The notes beneath the pieces were generated by a model. It had not been told where the DNA came from. It ran no database searches and saw only the letters and a program-made list of their open reading frames with translations. Both the position numbers and the translations under genes were made by a program. This document shows positions 12,101 through 26,700 of a DNA stretch of 64,000 nucleotides, one piece after another. The stretch covers positions 19,886,997-19,950,996 of the forward strand of contig NC_090953.1 in the NCBI RefSeq assembly GCF_040807025.1, written 5' to 3'. How positions within the stretch are numbered: position 1 is the stretch's first letter; every line of letters begins with the position of its first letter. Source of the stretch: Struthio camelus (lineage: Eukaryota; Chordata; Aves; Struthioniformes; Struthionidae).

Positions 12101-15100
12101 GCTGGTTACATGCCGAGAATCCTACTCCATACCTGTAACAGACGTTTTATAGCAGTGCTAGGAGGCGGCCCCCCGCCCCGCACGCTGGGAGCGCCAATTC
12201 ACTGCGCAGGACAGCGAGAGCGTACAGTAATCCCGTGCTTCCCATGAGCACGCAAAGGAAAACCCTTATGCACCTCAGGGTTGGCTGCAGGAAAAAGCAC
12301 GCCCAAGAGCTGACAACCGTCACTGGAACAACCTGAATTTCTTCATCTCGCGGACGTTTTCTCCTGAGCACAGCACAAGAACAAGAGAGCCAAGCGGAGG
12401 GCAGCTCAGAGAAGCCTGCCCGCCTGGGGCTCTACACTCGTTTCAGGGCCTAGGATGTATCCACGCACTCCGGGAGATGGGGGAACCTCTGTGCCGGAAG
12501 GGGGTGACAGTGGTGACCGTTAATGCCGGAGGAACTCCTGCCACCACAATCTGTTTTCTCCTATACTCCTGAGCGCCTCTATAAAAAGGGTGTTGGCTGG
12601 ATGAGCTGTCCTCAAGTTTCGGCACTCAAATCATATGTTGAGTATCCTGCTGCTGATGGAAGGTTAAATAGAAGTGCACTGTTTTAGTTTGTTACTTTAT
12701 AAGCAGATTTGCCCTCTCTCTACAGTTTCACTATATACTAATACACAGTTGCAGAACTGAGTGTATAGTTATTTTATTCGTGTGAAGATTTTTTGGAGGG
12801 AGGGGGAACAGCAAATTTTACTTTTAATGGAAGTTACTTTTATGCTTTCATGCTTTACATTTGCACAGTAGACAAAGGCAGATGCAATCAACAAAACTAG
12901 CATTTCAAGTGTATCAGATTTCACATCAACCTTGTATTTTTAAGACAGGCAAACTCTGCACATAAAAATTAGAATAGAAATAACTCAGCATTTCTAAAAC
13001 TGTTTTGATGTGAGCTGCTAAGAAACAAGAGAAAATACTTTGAAGAGTAAAAACGGTAACTCAGTATATAATAGGAAAGGTTGGGCAACCACAGGCCACA
13101 GTTGCTGCCATAACAACCATAAAAACAAGACAAATCTTTCTACAACAGGAAAGTGAGAGAGCCCCAACTGCAGAACTTTCATCTGCTGTACAAACAGGAC
13201 TGCCCTCACTCTGTGCCAAGTGCCAAATATATTTTTAAATGTGTTTTGATTAACCACTTTAACTGCTGCAAATTTTGGCTTTTAAAGTCTTGTTAATCGC
13301 CAGATTACTGGAATCAAACAGGTCTTTAAAAAAGTCTCTTAGACTATTCCGGCCACACTCTTTGTATGTATGATTTTTATTTCTTTGCTATGTAAACAGA
13401 ATATATGCGTGCTCATGGATTTAAGCTTTTGTAGTTCTTGACTTTTAATAAAAGTTACTGTACAAACATTCATACAGCAATTTTTTTACGGGAAATTTGT
13501 TAGTGGAATTCTCCATCCAACGCAGCATCCCTAGCACGTTTGGTTTGTGTTTTGTTTCTGCACAAAACAGTATTTACAATAGATACCATTCTGCTAATAT
13601 TTTCCATGCTTTTTATCCCTACTTTACTGGCTTTTTATTTTCTATGCTCTGATTTACAGCTGTCATCTCTTCCACCCGAGATCTGTATTTTCCTAACTTC
13701 ATTCTTACTGAATGCAAACTGCTTCCCATTCATAGCCTCTGTTCCATTCTCTCTTGTTTCCATCTGCTGCATGATACAGGCCAAAGGCTACCAGGGCAAA
13801 CTCTTTGACAGGGATGTTTCAAGTCATATCACATATTAGGAAATGATATTTCATAGATCAGTTAGATATGGAAATTGGAGAACCTGGAAAATGAGTGGTT
13901 ATTTGAGATTATCCTGTGTTCAGAGCTCCTGAAGACTATTACAGCTATCAAAATCAAAGATATTTTAAGTCCTAAAGATTGCTAACTTCAAAGAACTCAA
14001 TTCAGGCTTATAGATACATTTGTCTTTGAAAAGGAAATAAATGCAGTTCTTGAAAATAACTACCACTGGATGCTTTAGCACAAAATATCCTCACTGACCA
14101 CGCAAGAAGCAATTTCAGACACAGTACTAACTTCAGAGAAAAGTGAAAAACAAGTTTAGAAAACTAAAAGGAAATAAAGAGGACCTATGGAACATATCTG
14201 TATGAAGTATTTGTCTTTTCTGCTCTTCTATAGGTACCCAGATATACACATATTTCCTAAACAAAATCTGACACAAGCTTACCAATATAAAATGAGCATT
14301 CAGAATGCAACATGCTCTCGGTCCACAACCGACATACTTCACTTTCTGTAAGAGCTTCGACACCATAATAGGCTTGATATTCTAGTTTTGGCAACAGGAA
14401 TAGTGGAGTAGGCTATAAAAGTGAAAATGCAAGTGAAATGACCGCTCAGCATCCAAAAACAAAAACCACAATTGAATTACATTTTGTCATTGATAATCAT
14501 CATGCTCTTCCATCACAGCTCAAGCAACAAAGACTTTTCACAGATCATGAATACAGGATCCTTTTATATGAAATCTGTAAGATGAAATTAAGACTATGTA
14601 GACTCTATACAAGGGAAGATGAAACAGAAAAAAACGTGTGTGTGTGTGTGTGTACTTATGTGTGCCTTAACAAGCTTTTACATACGGAAAAATTACTTTA
14701 GCTTTAAAATTTTATTATACGAATACATTATTTTGAAGTTTACTTTTCTGTGTTCTACTGCCCTCTTCAGGAATTTAGGAAAAAATGGTAATTATTATTT
14801 TTCTCGAGTTACTTACTACTTTAATGTCATCCTGTCATTTATGCCCTACGTCAGAATTTCCAGTCGGAACTCATTGTTTGGAATCTCGTTTGAAATCAGA
14901 ACCTAACATTTGTGTGTTAACACTAACAGACAAAAACTGAAGACTCTTCTCAGTGAAAGCTTAGATTTCAACTTTCAGCAGGTACTTAAAAAAAAAAAAA
15001 AAAAAAAATCAGCACTCAGTTTCTGACTGTCCATAAAAGCACAGGCCAGTGAGGATCACAAAATGCAAACAGGAAGATTTCTATCCCTCCTCTACAGGTC

Positions 15101-18100
15101 CTCATCCTTCCTCATTTTCTTTTTAAGCTACATCTTAGTCTTTGCTAGAAAAGCTGTTCTCCTGCGAGTAAAAAAGAACAGTTACTGTTTTACTTTTGCA
15201 AGGCGCTTTAAGAGTTTGAAGTGGTATGCAAATATTAAAATCTTGCAATTAACACCACTGGAGTTGTCCTCTGAATAAATAGAGGTGTTAACACCACCTC
15301 CCCCATCAGTGCTGAGAAAGACATCAAATAAATTAGCAACATTCAAAAGCAACATAGAAATGCGATTTATGAAACCAACTGAGTAGCTATTCACAGGCAT
15401 TTATAAGTAATGGATTAGTATTAAAGTGATGATATTTGTTCAAAATAATGTTCTGAGCAGGGAATCTTAGCAAACAATCAAAGAGATATAAAGATATTTT
15501 TCTACTTTATTAAAGTAGAAACACCTCACAAAGCATATGTACTCCTACCACAATTCTGACATTTTTTGGGGAAGGAAATACCACACCAAGTTTGTCAAAT
15601 GATCCAGAGGACTCCTGACAAAATAAATGAATTACTCAGGATTCCAAAATAAGTTTTCCTTCTCCAGATGTAACGAGGAATATCTCGATTTCATTTAAAA
15701 TAGCTTTTCATTCCTTAAGACAAACAACTTGCTAAGATATATTCCACAAAGCCTCTCAGAGCAGAGCGAAGGGGACCTGCTGTTCTCTTTGGAACGTACC
15801 CTCCGCAGTTCACTCGATCCCACGCCCCTCTGCTTAACTAGGTATGATACCAAGGTTCAGTTGTGCTTTGAAGTATTTACAGTCATGAAGAACCTCAAAG
15901 TCTTAGGCCACAAACCTAATTACTGCAATGAGTTTTAAAAGTAGTTCAAACTAGTATTAGTTTACACAAGTATAATTACCCATTGTGTGTTATTGTAATG
16001 CGGTAACAGTAAGAAAAGCTGAATCAAACTTGCTTCTCTGTTCTAACCAAGTGGGTTTAAAGAAATCACAAGTTAGTTATTCTTGTCTCCCTTCCTGCAG
16101 CAAATATTTACTTAAGAAGGTGTATACTGAAGAGTTATAAACCAAATATATTAATTATCTGAGGAATAACGCAAATGGTATGAAGGACTGGAAATGCATT
16201 ATGCCCCCTTTTTAATTCTAGAGATACTCAGTACATCTTAAATAATGACAGTTTGTTAAAGGAACAAGTTCCCGTTGAGAACGCTAGTTAAAAATAAATA
16301 AAAGAATAAATCGATAGATAAATAAAGACTGACAGCAAGATCTGTACCTTTGGGACTGTTTTCTTTTTATGGGATCGTGGCCTTGTCTTTACTTTTTGCA
16401 CATTGCAACGTACAAGTAACAACAGGTCATCCAAACTGAATAGTTTATATACAAGGTTGCCATCCTGAGGTGCTGTATACTCTGAAGGGTCTTCAACAAG
16501 CATCTCAAGTTCATTTGGCAGCTTTCCTATAGAAAATACATAAAAGAGAAAATGAAAAGTTTGTAGCCTTCACCGTAAAACTAAATAGTTTCTCTTTTTG
16601 CCTTGAAGTAGACAGGATTTCTTAAAAAAAAAATTGTTTCAGAAGGGTTTGGGGGGGTGGGAGGGAAATCCTATCCTACAAGAGGTCACTTGTTAATGTT
16701 ATTTCAAAATAAATTAAAATGGAAAGTGTCCACCATAAGAGCATACTATTAAGTATCCTCACGTATTTTATCTTAATCATTATATTTCTTAAGCAAATGG
16801 AGCCGTGGTACTCCATTCCTGTACAAACAGAGTTCAAAGGCTGAAGTTTAAGTCACAGTAAGGCTATGCGCTCGGCACAAAGAAAACAAATTCTATTTAC
16901 AGCAAACGCCTCCTGAGAGCTGCCATCCATTTAATAGTTACTTAAACAGTCCAACCCTGCGTTCCAAGCTGAATTTGCTTCAGCTTCAGTTTCAATACTA
17001 GTATATTCAAAAGAAACTCTTAACTCTAGATCTCAAAATGCAACTTTCAGGTGGGTAAACATCCCTGCATCCTTCAAACATACTTTAACGAAACATCAAA
17101 AAACCCATAATGAATACACAGCAACTATTTAATATTTTATATTGATAATTTATCTTACTCTTTTTTTTGTCCAGCAGGTATGTGGAAATGTGTGCCAGAA
17201 TTACAACTACAAATAGATACTGCTGTAGTGCAATGAATAAGATCAAAAATATTTTAAAAATGAAATTTCAGGGCTTATGAACATCTTTGAATAAATATAT
17301 ATATACACACCTTGTATGAGAGATTATCATCCAAGTGACTGGCAACAGTTTTCTATTAGTAAAATGTTTAACTTAATTCTGGCTTTCTGCCAAAAGATAT
17401 GCTTTTTTTTTTTTTAAAAATCAACTTGCTGTACAACTTACACTCTGTTGAACTGTTACACTCTGTTATGCCTACTATTCTTTCACACAGTCACACTTTA
17501 GCTTCTTAGTAATATTGGTTTCACTACCTCTATTGAAAAAATGCAATTATCAATTGTCCTACACCTGATTCCATACTCTGGCTTTCTAAAAGGAGGAGAA
17601 TATCACATCTCAATCCCTCAAATTGAGAGGGAGGAGGAGATAAGTATATTTTAATGACTTAAAATTCAATTAATTCAATATAAAGGTAGGTAAAGATAAG
17701 ATAGCTTCAGCTGCAACAGAGTAAGTTGTATCGAAGGACGTTTTTACAGCTATCTTCTACATTTCCATCTCTGCTTAACAGCCCTATTCTTCTCCTTTAC
17801 CACAGCCAGCACAACACGAATAAACTCATTTAAAGGATCGTTCTGTTCCTTCCGGTTTCTGATGACCTAAGCACACGTAACAACCCCATCAGACAGGCGT
17901 ACTGGTTCTATGCTCCTAAAAGCCATCAGCAGAAAAGCAAACAGAAAGATAGGGTTGTGTCCTTCCCGGGAGGCAGGAACGCTTCACAGACCCCCGCGGC
18001 CCCACTCCTGCTCCTCCGGAGCGCCCAGTGGCTGCTCACTGCCCCGACACCCGAGCTGCTCTCCCACGTCCCTAACCAGTTCTCACACCAGAGCAGGGAT

Positions 18101-20704
18101 GCAGCCAAGGCTTACACTAGACCTAGAGATAAAAACGATGTGGTGTTTAAAAACCTATAGAGTGGTCATCTTTTTCTTAAGTCAGAAAAACCCAAAACCC
18201 CAAACTTCAACCTCCAATTATTTCCGTTACAGAGAGATCAATTCCTACGCGACCGAATGGCCAGCTGGTCAGTGAATTTCCACCAGAAAACAGCGATTCA
18301 CTTGAATTCAAAGTCGGAGAAAAGAGCGTCTGTGCTGACGCAGCCTGCCTGGTTTCCCGTCAGGTTACCTGAACGGACCGACACAGGGTTTGCACGTTCA
18401 GCTGCGCACAGCTCAGAAGTGACGCAGGCACGTGGGAAAACCCGCGCGCTTCACGACCCCTAGCATGCTCAAAGCTTCTGGTTCCGGGTGGAGATCTGGG
18501 TACAGCGCAGGTTCAACTTCCAGCTAAACGCTAGGCAACTTGGAGAGGCGACCTGCAGAGTCCTCCTCAGCCTCCCGGAGCCGACTGCTGGGGGCTAAGG
18601 AACGGTGACTGAAGCGGGAGCCTCCAAACTTAGCCACGCATACATAAAGACTTCTTAAAAATTTTAACTGCATGATTTGATTAATTTTTCCTTCTACAGA
18701 AAATGTAAATAGTTTCTCGACATTCAAAAATAGGACTATTTTTGCAGACTTCCTCACAGACCAGACTATTAAAAAGTTGGAATTTCTGAGGAAAAGTAAC
18801 TCACTTCAGCATCAGAGCTATTTCGCTTTAAACAGAACACTGACAGACTGATTCTCACTTGTCTCAGGCACTAGCTATTGAGTAGCATGGTAAATGTACC
18901 TATTTCAGTAATTTTTTTGAAATATTCATAACATATTCACTGTAACGGACTGAAAAGTACAGTACATAATATCTAGAGCTCCCAGACTCTCCTTTTCCCA
19001 TCCACAGGTACTTGTCCTCGCTCAAAATCCTTGTATATGACAACTTTTCATTTCTCTGTAGTAAAATAAGATAACATTTCACATACAACTCGGCGGACAA
19101 ACAGCTACAAACGTGCTCTCTTACACGTGCAAAACAGTATTTCTCACACAGAAAAGATATTATATATATAAAAAAAAATCTAAGTCACATCTCTAAATAA
19201 ACATAGCAAAGGCACTGTTAGAACATTTCCCAGGGGAGAGAACTAAAATGATTTTTCTCTTAAATTTTACGGAAAATTTAAATTTTCACTCCTTACATGA
19301 TAAACAACCTTACTTACTCTTTGGAGGGCCCTGGAAAAGCCACGTCCAGGTATTTCTGGACGAGCTGTTGGGATCTGAGGCAGGGCCTGGCGCAGTTTCT
19401 GTGCTGGAGGTGACCGATGATTTTGGAGACTGAGGCACGTGGGTTGGTGCAGAGTTAGAACTATCAAGGCTCACTAGTGGCTGCTCATGAGCTTTTCGGG
19501 AAGGTGACCTGAGAAGTTCAGTTTGCATTTTCAGAATCTGTCCAACAGGATCAAATTCTTTGGACAATCTTTTTGTAGGCTTTCTGGAGGCATTTTTCCC
19601 CTGATCCATGCTCTCCGAGGAATCAGTCACGCTTGCTGATGCAACGCGGATGGATGAAGGTGATTCGGAAGTCTCTGCTGAGCTACTGGAAATAGTATTT
19701 GGTACAGCTGTTTTGCAATAATCAATACTTTTACATTCTGTATCAATTACCAAACGATCTTCATCAGTGTCACTACTGCACAAAGAAGCACAACTCTTAT
19801 TTTTTTGTGCAGCATCAGACTCTTTCTTGAAAGTAACAGCGTTAGATAAAGTATTTAATTTTGTTTCATTGTCTGATACTTCCTTTGTCACAACGTGCTG
19901 CGCTTTGTTCAGTTCTACCTCCTCTGAATGAAAGCTTTTATGAGATGAATTTTCTTCGGGGTTGGAGCACAGACTGCCAAATGATGGAAGCTGCACTTCG
20001 CTGGCTGAAAATCCTTGCTGAGAAACAGAGTTTCTTCCCTCTTCACCTCCATTGTTTATGGTAGATGTTAATTTTTTGTCTGTTTTTAGCTCACGTGACA
20101 AAATTTGACCAGTGTTACCAACTTTAGGAAAAGTATTTTCTGCTTTAGAGGTCTTTGAGAGTTTGACCGCTGCTCCAAAAGTTTCTAGTTCTGTAACATC
20201 ATCATCAAAATCCATCCCTGTGTCATCTGGAACAGGAATCTTCCTGCACTGGTAGGTGTCAGAAGGTATCTTAACGCAGAGAGGGGAAGGGGCAATAGAA
20301 CATATTAACTGCAAATAGAACACTTAAATTTGAAGCAGGCAAGAAATGTTCTGCTATCCACATCTGGACTGTTGAGGGACAGGGGAAGTAATTGGAAAAA
20401 TGAACAAACGAACCAACCAAGCAACTACACTGCATTTAATGCAGAATATCTGAAACCCTAGGAGTTAAAAGGTCTTTCAGACAGAAATGGAGTTTGTAAA
20501 GCCTTTTCCACCTAAACAAACTAGCTGAAATATATTTTAATTAAGTAAAGATTAAGGCTGAGATGAAGTTGTACAAGCATTTCAAGCAACTAGAGAGACG
20601 TTTTAAGAAATGAGGTCTGTGACTCAGTAGTAGAAAAGCGATCAGAGAGAAACCTAAATATTTATTATCACAGAACACGTAGCTCAAGGACTATAAACCT
20701 AGCC

Positions 20705-20735
<31 letters not shown>

Positions 20736-23700
20736 GTGAAGTTACATACATCCCATTGAAAATTACTCTCCTCAGCTGGTTTGTCCATCAATACATCAGA
20801 AATCGACACATAAGACTTTTTAGTTGCTAGGAAGTCCATTGGAATTTCATGGAAGATTTGGTTCCTTTCTCTTACTGTCATTTCCTTCTTCAGGAGAGGT
20901 GAGTCAACATAAACCACTTTAGCTGGTTTGCTATCTTTTAAAGAATGGAAAGAGATAGAGTTAATACTATATGAAAGAGAAACAAAGTCATTATATAATT
21001 CAAATAATAAATCACTCTTTCAAATTCCAGTTACACTTAAATCCATTCCACACTTACACTAGAAGAGATGAAAAACTATCCTGTCATTAACCATAGAAAA
21101 TAAAAATGTCTAGATATAGTGTAAATTACTATGATTCTGCAGCAGCAAAACAGAACAGATTAACAGACAAACACATTTTAAACGCAGTTCTAAATACGGA
21201 ATTTAAAAAATAATTTAGGATTCAACATTCCTTGTATTTCATTACCATATCAAATGTATTCAGTTTTCCAATAAAAAGATATTTTCTTCTTCCTTCCTTT
21301 TGCATGCATTGAACCTCAGATCCATGAGTGAGTTTTGGGGGTTTTGTTTGGTTTATTTAAGTCTCACTGCCTGAAAGAGATGGCTGCAGTTTGTATTTCT
21401 TCTTTAGGCTCTGCTGTCCCATTGTCTACTGTTTACACTTTCATACGCTTACACATGAATCATTAATAAATTCATCTAGAAATAAGAGAGATGCCCTGGC
21501 CAAGCTTATACAGAAATCAATGGCACATTGTGAACATTCTATCTTATATTTATTAAGAAAAGAAAAAACCGGGATAGAAAAGAAGTTAATGCAAGAGGTT
21601 GGTTACAGGAAAGGGTGAAAAGTAGGAGATGAACTCTGTAAGAAACACCATCTAGTGCTAATGTACTTTGGATGCCATTTACACTGTAACTTTGGATCTA
21701 CAAATTAAGTTTAAAAACTGCCAAGTTGATATGAAAGGAGTCAGGCTCCTCATTACAGATAACTTAATTCTGTTTCATGCAGGAAAATGCAAAATTTGTA
21801 AGGTTTGCAGATATTTGCCAGCTTATTTACTGCTATCCAGTAGTTTGCTATCTGCAAATCTTACAATTGGGGGGAAAAAAAAAAAAGAAAGAAAGAAAGA
21901 AAGAAAAAGAAAGGAAGGAAATGGGAGAAGAAATCCGATTCCTGACAGGCTGCTTGACAAAAGTACAATATTTAGATGACTTAAACAGTTTATTCAAAAT
22001 ATTTTTCGCTGCAATTGGGAGAAGCATCCTCCACCAACTTTCAATATGAATTTGCTACTCTATGACATAAACTGGTCCTTTAGTTTCAGATATTTGTTGC
22101 TACTTCATTACTTTATCAATTATTATTATTTTTTTTTTTTATAAAATCAGAATTATTCTCTTCATCTTATTGAAATCAGTTCATCTGATAGCTTTAACAG
22201 CTTCACATGATTTTTTTCTTTCCAAGGAATAGAGCTTACAGTTTTGAAAAGCAGAAGGGCATTAAAGTGACTTCCCCTCCACCCCCATAACAGAAAACAG
22301 CTACGTGTCTAAACTCAATGCTAATGGCAATACCTCTAGAGGTTGCTACTATCCTCAGTAACAAGATGGAGCAACGCGTAGAAAACTATAAAGTGACTTT
22401 GCTATCAGCTTTCCTCATTGAAGACAGAGCACAAACTCAGTAATGTGTTCTTTAAAGTTCATTTGTTAGGATAACTGCAATTAAAATAAACACTTTTCTT
22501 GAATCTGGTAAAGAGTCAGAGAACTTTGTTATCTAATGCTGAAAAACATAACTTCAGTTTTTTGTCCTTTAAGTTGTGTGAACTATATCAGGCAATTTGT
22601 ATTACTTCATTGGATTTTTTAGATTAAAAACATGGAAGTAGTTAAGATAAATTGTTTTCCAATAGCTGCATTCTAGAGGGCTGCTTCTTCAAAAAGCATG
22701 AGAATCTGAAGTTATATTGCAACTATGATTTTTTATTTAGCTTAGTTTCTTTTTTCCCCCTAAATAAAAACCAAAATTAAACTACTTTACTGCTGCACAT
22801 ACTAAACCAGATTACCTCCCTACCTTCTCTCAGCAGTTTTTACTGTTTGACTTGGGCTCTTCAGTTGACTGAAAGAGATTATGAGAATACATAAAGGACT
22901 TAATGGACAAAAATACAATTTTTGTAAAACAAAAGCATACTATACCTGCAACAGGGATCATTTTAATACAAACTGGAATTTCCCACTGTTCCTTGTAGTT
23001 TAGTCCGTGATTATTCAGTAAAGCAAATAATGATTGATTACTTAAAACAACTTGAGGACAGTATTTCAAAGCAAGTTTTTCTGCGTTTGAATCTGAACTA
23101 ATATCCTAAACCAGAAAAAAAAGTTAGTTTTTTTAAAAGTTTTTTTTTTTTTTTAAAAGAAAAAGACACTTATAGCCTGCCACATATAAATTTACATTCA
23201 TAAAAGAAAACATGAATTAAAAAACTCCAAACCTACAAACGTCCAAATACCATCATAGTGCCAGGGTTCAGAATCAAAGGAAAAGGCAAAAAATCCCCCT
23301 TAAGGTTTTTGTCTGCATCTGCCTTGCAGCATGTGAAGACATAGTTTTATCTTTCAGTTCATTCCTACTGATTTGAATTACCAGGCTCAACAGGAATATG
23401 GAGAATAGAGGAATATGGGACTGCATTACAGCGAGAGTGGGGGAAGGAGATCCACTCACACATATTACAGAGTTACTTATAGGTTAAGTAATTAACACTA
23501 AGAAGAGATCTAACATGGAAAAGTGTGGTTAAAACTGAACAGTTCTTTAAATATAGATTATCTATCATGAATCTTAAAACAAATACAAAAATATGGAAAA
23601 TACAATTTCAAATCTGAATTTGTAAGGGTATTTAAAATGAGGTGTACAGCCTTGCACGAGCAGAAGAGGTTGGGCATGCCCACGAAGTAGGAGGAGGAGA

Positions 23701-26700
23701 ACAAGGACCAAGAAGAAAACGGAAGCCCAGGAACACTTGCAACCATGACAGAAAATTAGGAAAACAAACGAACAAACAAAATCTAGCTACGCTTTTTAAT
23801 TTGCCACCTCAGACAACATCAGTAATATTCTTTGCTTACAGCTTTAACACCTCTTGTCATGCATCATTCTCCTCTTGCACCTCTGCTACTTTCTTAAGCA
23901 ACCACCCCCTTTCCAGTCACAGCCTCTCTGTTGAAAGGTTAGTTTCTGATACACAAACAAACTCCTTCAATAAGCAGACAACAAACTATCTGGAATAAAC
24001 AGTCACACAAAACAAGTTCTACAGAATGAGAAAACCAATTGATGCAATTTTCTCTGTGGAAGAACACAGACAACAGCACTGGATGTTTAACAACAACATG
24101 AAACAGAACCTAAAAATTATTCAAGTCAGAAATACAGTCTCTACTGTTTAGCAAGAAAAATCCCAGAGTAAGCTAAACTAAGGAGTCTAAAACATTTCTC
24201 ACTATCATTAGGACTTCTCTCTTAAACAGAAACTTTTACATGGACATGCATATATATGTATAGCTGCAAAGGCTTTGGCCTCTGCTTTAAAGCAAAATTT
24301 AAAAGGAACAATATTATGATAAACCATTCTATCCAGATTTCATAGCCAGTGTGTTCCAACCTAAGGACCCCGTTAACGCTTCACTGAGAGAACAGAGGAA
24401 GTCCCATCTAGAGGCACTGGCTCAAAAATTCAATGATATTCCAATTTTTGAAGAAGGCAGTGCAATCGTCATACATGACATATCTAATAAAAACAATACA
24501 AAAAAAACTTAGCATTGCCACACGAAAAAGAAAAAAAACCCCTCTTATCTACAATACATGACATAATAATGACAACAAAAAAGGTTACTCACATTGTGCA
24601 TAACAGAAGCCTTTTCTTCCGGAGTTATAATAGATGCAACAGTTTTATAATCTACAGGTAACTGAACAGGCATAGCAGGGAACTGTGTTTCACCACGTCT
24701 TGCTGTACCCTTGAACAAAATACAGCAGTACCAGAAATCACCTTCAACTGAAGTGATACTGACCCCACGTTCAGTTTTTTATAATGAAAAATATAAAGAA
24801 CCAGGCAGACACATTATAAAGTTGGTGCTATACTTTAAAAAAAAATCTTTGTTGTAAACAGATAACGTACAAGATTTACAGCCTTATTGCCAGAGTAATT
24901 TAACTAAGCTTACTTACTTTTCATCACATATTGTAACCCCCTAACCCAAGCACTGAATAACACACATTTAAAATAAAAAAAGTTCGGCATAATGCAATCC
25001 ATATGTAATTCTTATTTGAAAATAATGCCAAAACAAAAGTTTTATGTAAGATATTACCATTACAAGAAGATTTTTTTCCAGTCTAAAGGTCAACTGTGTG
25101 TTAAATTTTCCTCCCATGATACTTATGATTTCCTGCAGCGTGTAAAATTCAGGATACTTTTGTACATGTCCAATACAAGCACTTAATAACTTCTAATGTA
25201 AAAAGAAAGAAAAAAAACAGTTTATGCATTGCTATTTTCCATAATAATAAAAAAAAATTTTTGCAACTGCAATAGTTACGTTTGCATACACTTTCAGTAC
25301 AGAATACTGATCTATTTCCCAGATTACTGCTAATAACATGTGTATTCAACTTTTCAAACTGCAGGTACAATTTAAATTAAAGACTTAAGATATACCAATG
25401 CCATAAGACTCTATAATAATCACTGGTAACAGCACTGAAACGTATTCTAAATTCTCCTCAACCCCTTACATGCAAAGATTACAATGTATAAATACAGGCT
25501 TAGACCAATCATAAAGAGACTGTTCAGTACAGTTTGAACTGAATTGTGCTGAAGTGGTTCAGTACTTTCTTTTCAGTTTGTGTACTTAGCCAGGCTTTAT
25601 ATGGACTACTATTTTTTGTGGTACTACTTGATGTATACTAGTCCAGGTAAAAGTTGTAAAAGGTAAAGACATATTAAGATTCTGTATTTGTTGAAGTTTG
25701 CTCTCATGTCAGCTCCAGATCTTGAGCTAAATTTTACTGGTATCTGAACTGTGCATTCAACTATTTCATTTCTCTTTAGCAGCTATCATGAATTGTTTCT
25801 GCAATTACCGTTTAAAACTGAAACGGAAGGACACACTTAGATGTAATTCAGGAACTTAACTATAAAGACGACTTAAATATTGGAGACACATTTTCTAACC
25901 AGAAGATAAGATCACTGCCTTACAAAAACAGAAAAACAGTGTAAGATATGAAATAATGAAGCCAATTCCCCCTTTTTTTATTTTATTTATTTTTTAATAC
26001 AAAAAAAGCAGGATTCTTGTCATCATGTGTGATAACATAACAACATTTGGGTCAAACTGTGTTAATGGGAAAGCAAATGTATTTAGTGCTTTAAAAAGCA
26101 TATAATAAAATGTTATGGTGAAATAAAAGCAATCCTCTGATTTTAACTAAAACCCCTGCTCTCTAATACATGCAATTATTTTTCTGCTCTACTCTGTAAA
26201 ACAGAAAGTAATGTGACACTGGAGGACTGAAATTTTAGCAAAAAGCATTTAACTAGGCCACTTCAGTTCAGGTAAGACACTATCAAAAAATATTTACGCA
26301 AATTATATACCACACTGAAATATTTCAGTTTCTGTTCTTTGATTTAATAGAAGCTTTGAGCTAAAACATACATCTAAAACTGTTTTACTAAGCTCTCTTC
26401 TACTTAAAGAAACTTGGAATACAACAGAAACACAGCTCCAGCCATTCATATTCTTGGTCTTATGAGTAAGACACGGCAGATGGCATTTATTTTTTTAACT
26501 GACTGTTCAAGATGTACCATTTTAAGTGAGAAGACCTAGAATTAAGAAAAGGTTGTCTTCACCTTGCTTCACATAAGCAACAGAAAGTCAACCCAGTGAC
26601 GCAAAAGTTTAATGAACCTGTATTCTGGAACTCTTTTTCCATTATATGTTAATCCAAGAACGACAACAAGACATATCAAGTTTTGTTCACCATTGATTTT

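Larger units (their letters stand above)
14413..16347 (-). other. ICE2 intron 10
   Basis: 1935 nt of AT-rich intron with a (GT)n tract (about 14636-14653) and an (A)21 tract (14988-15008). No gene seen. Confidence 0.85.
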
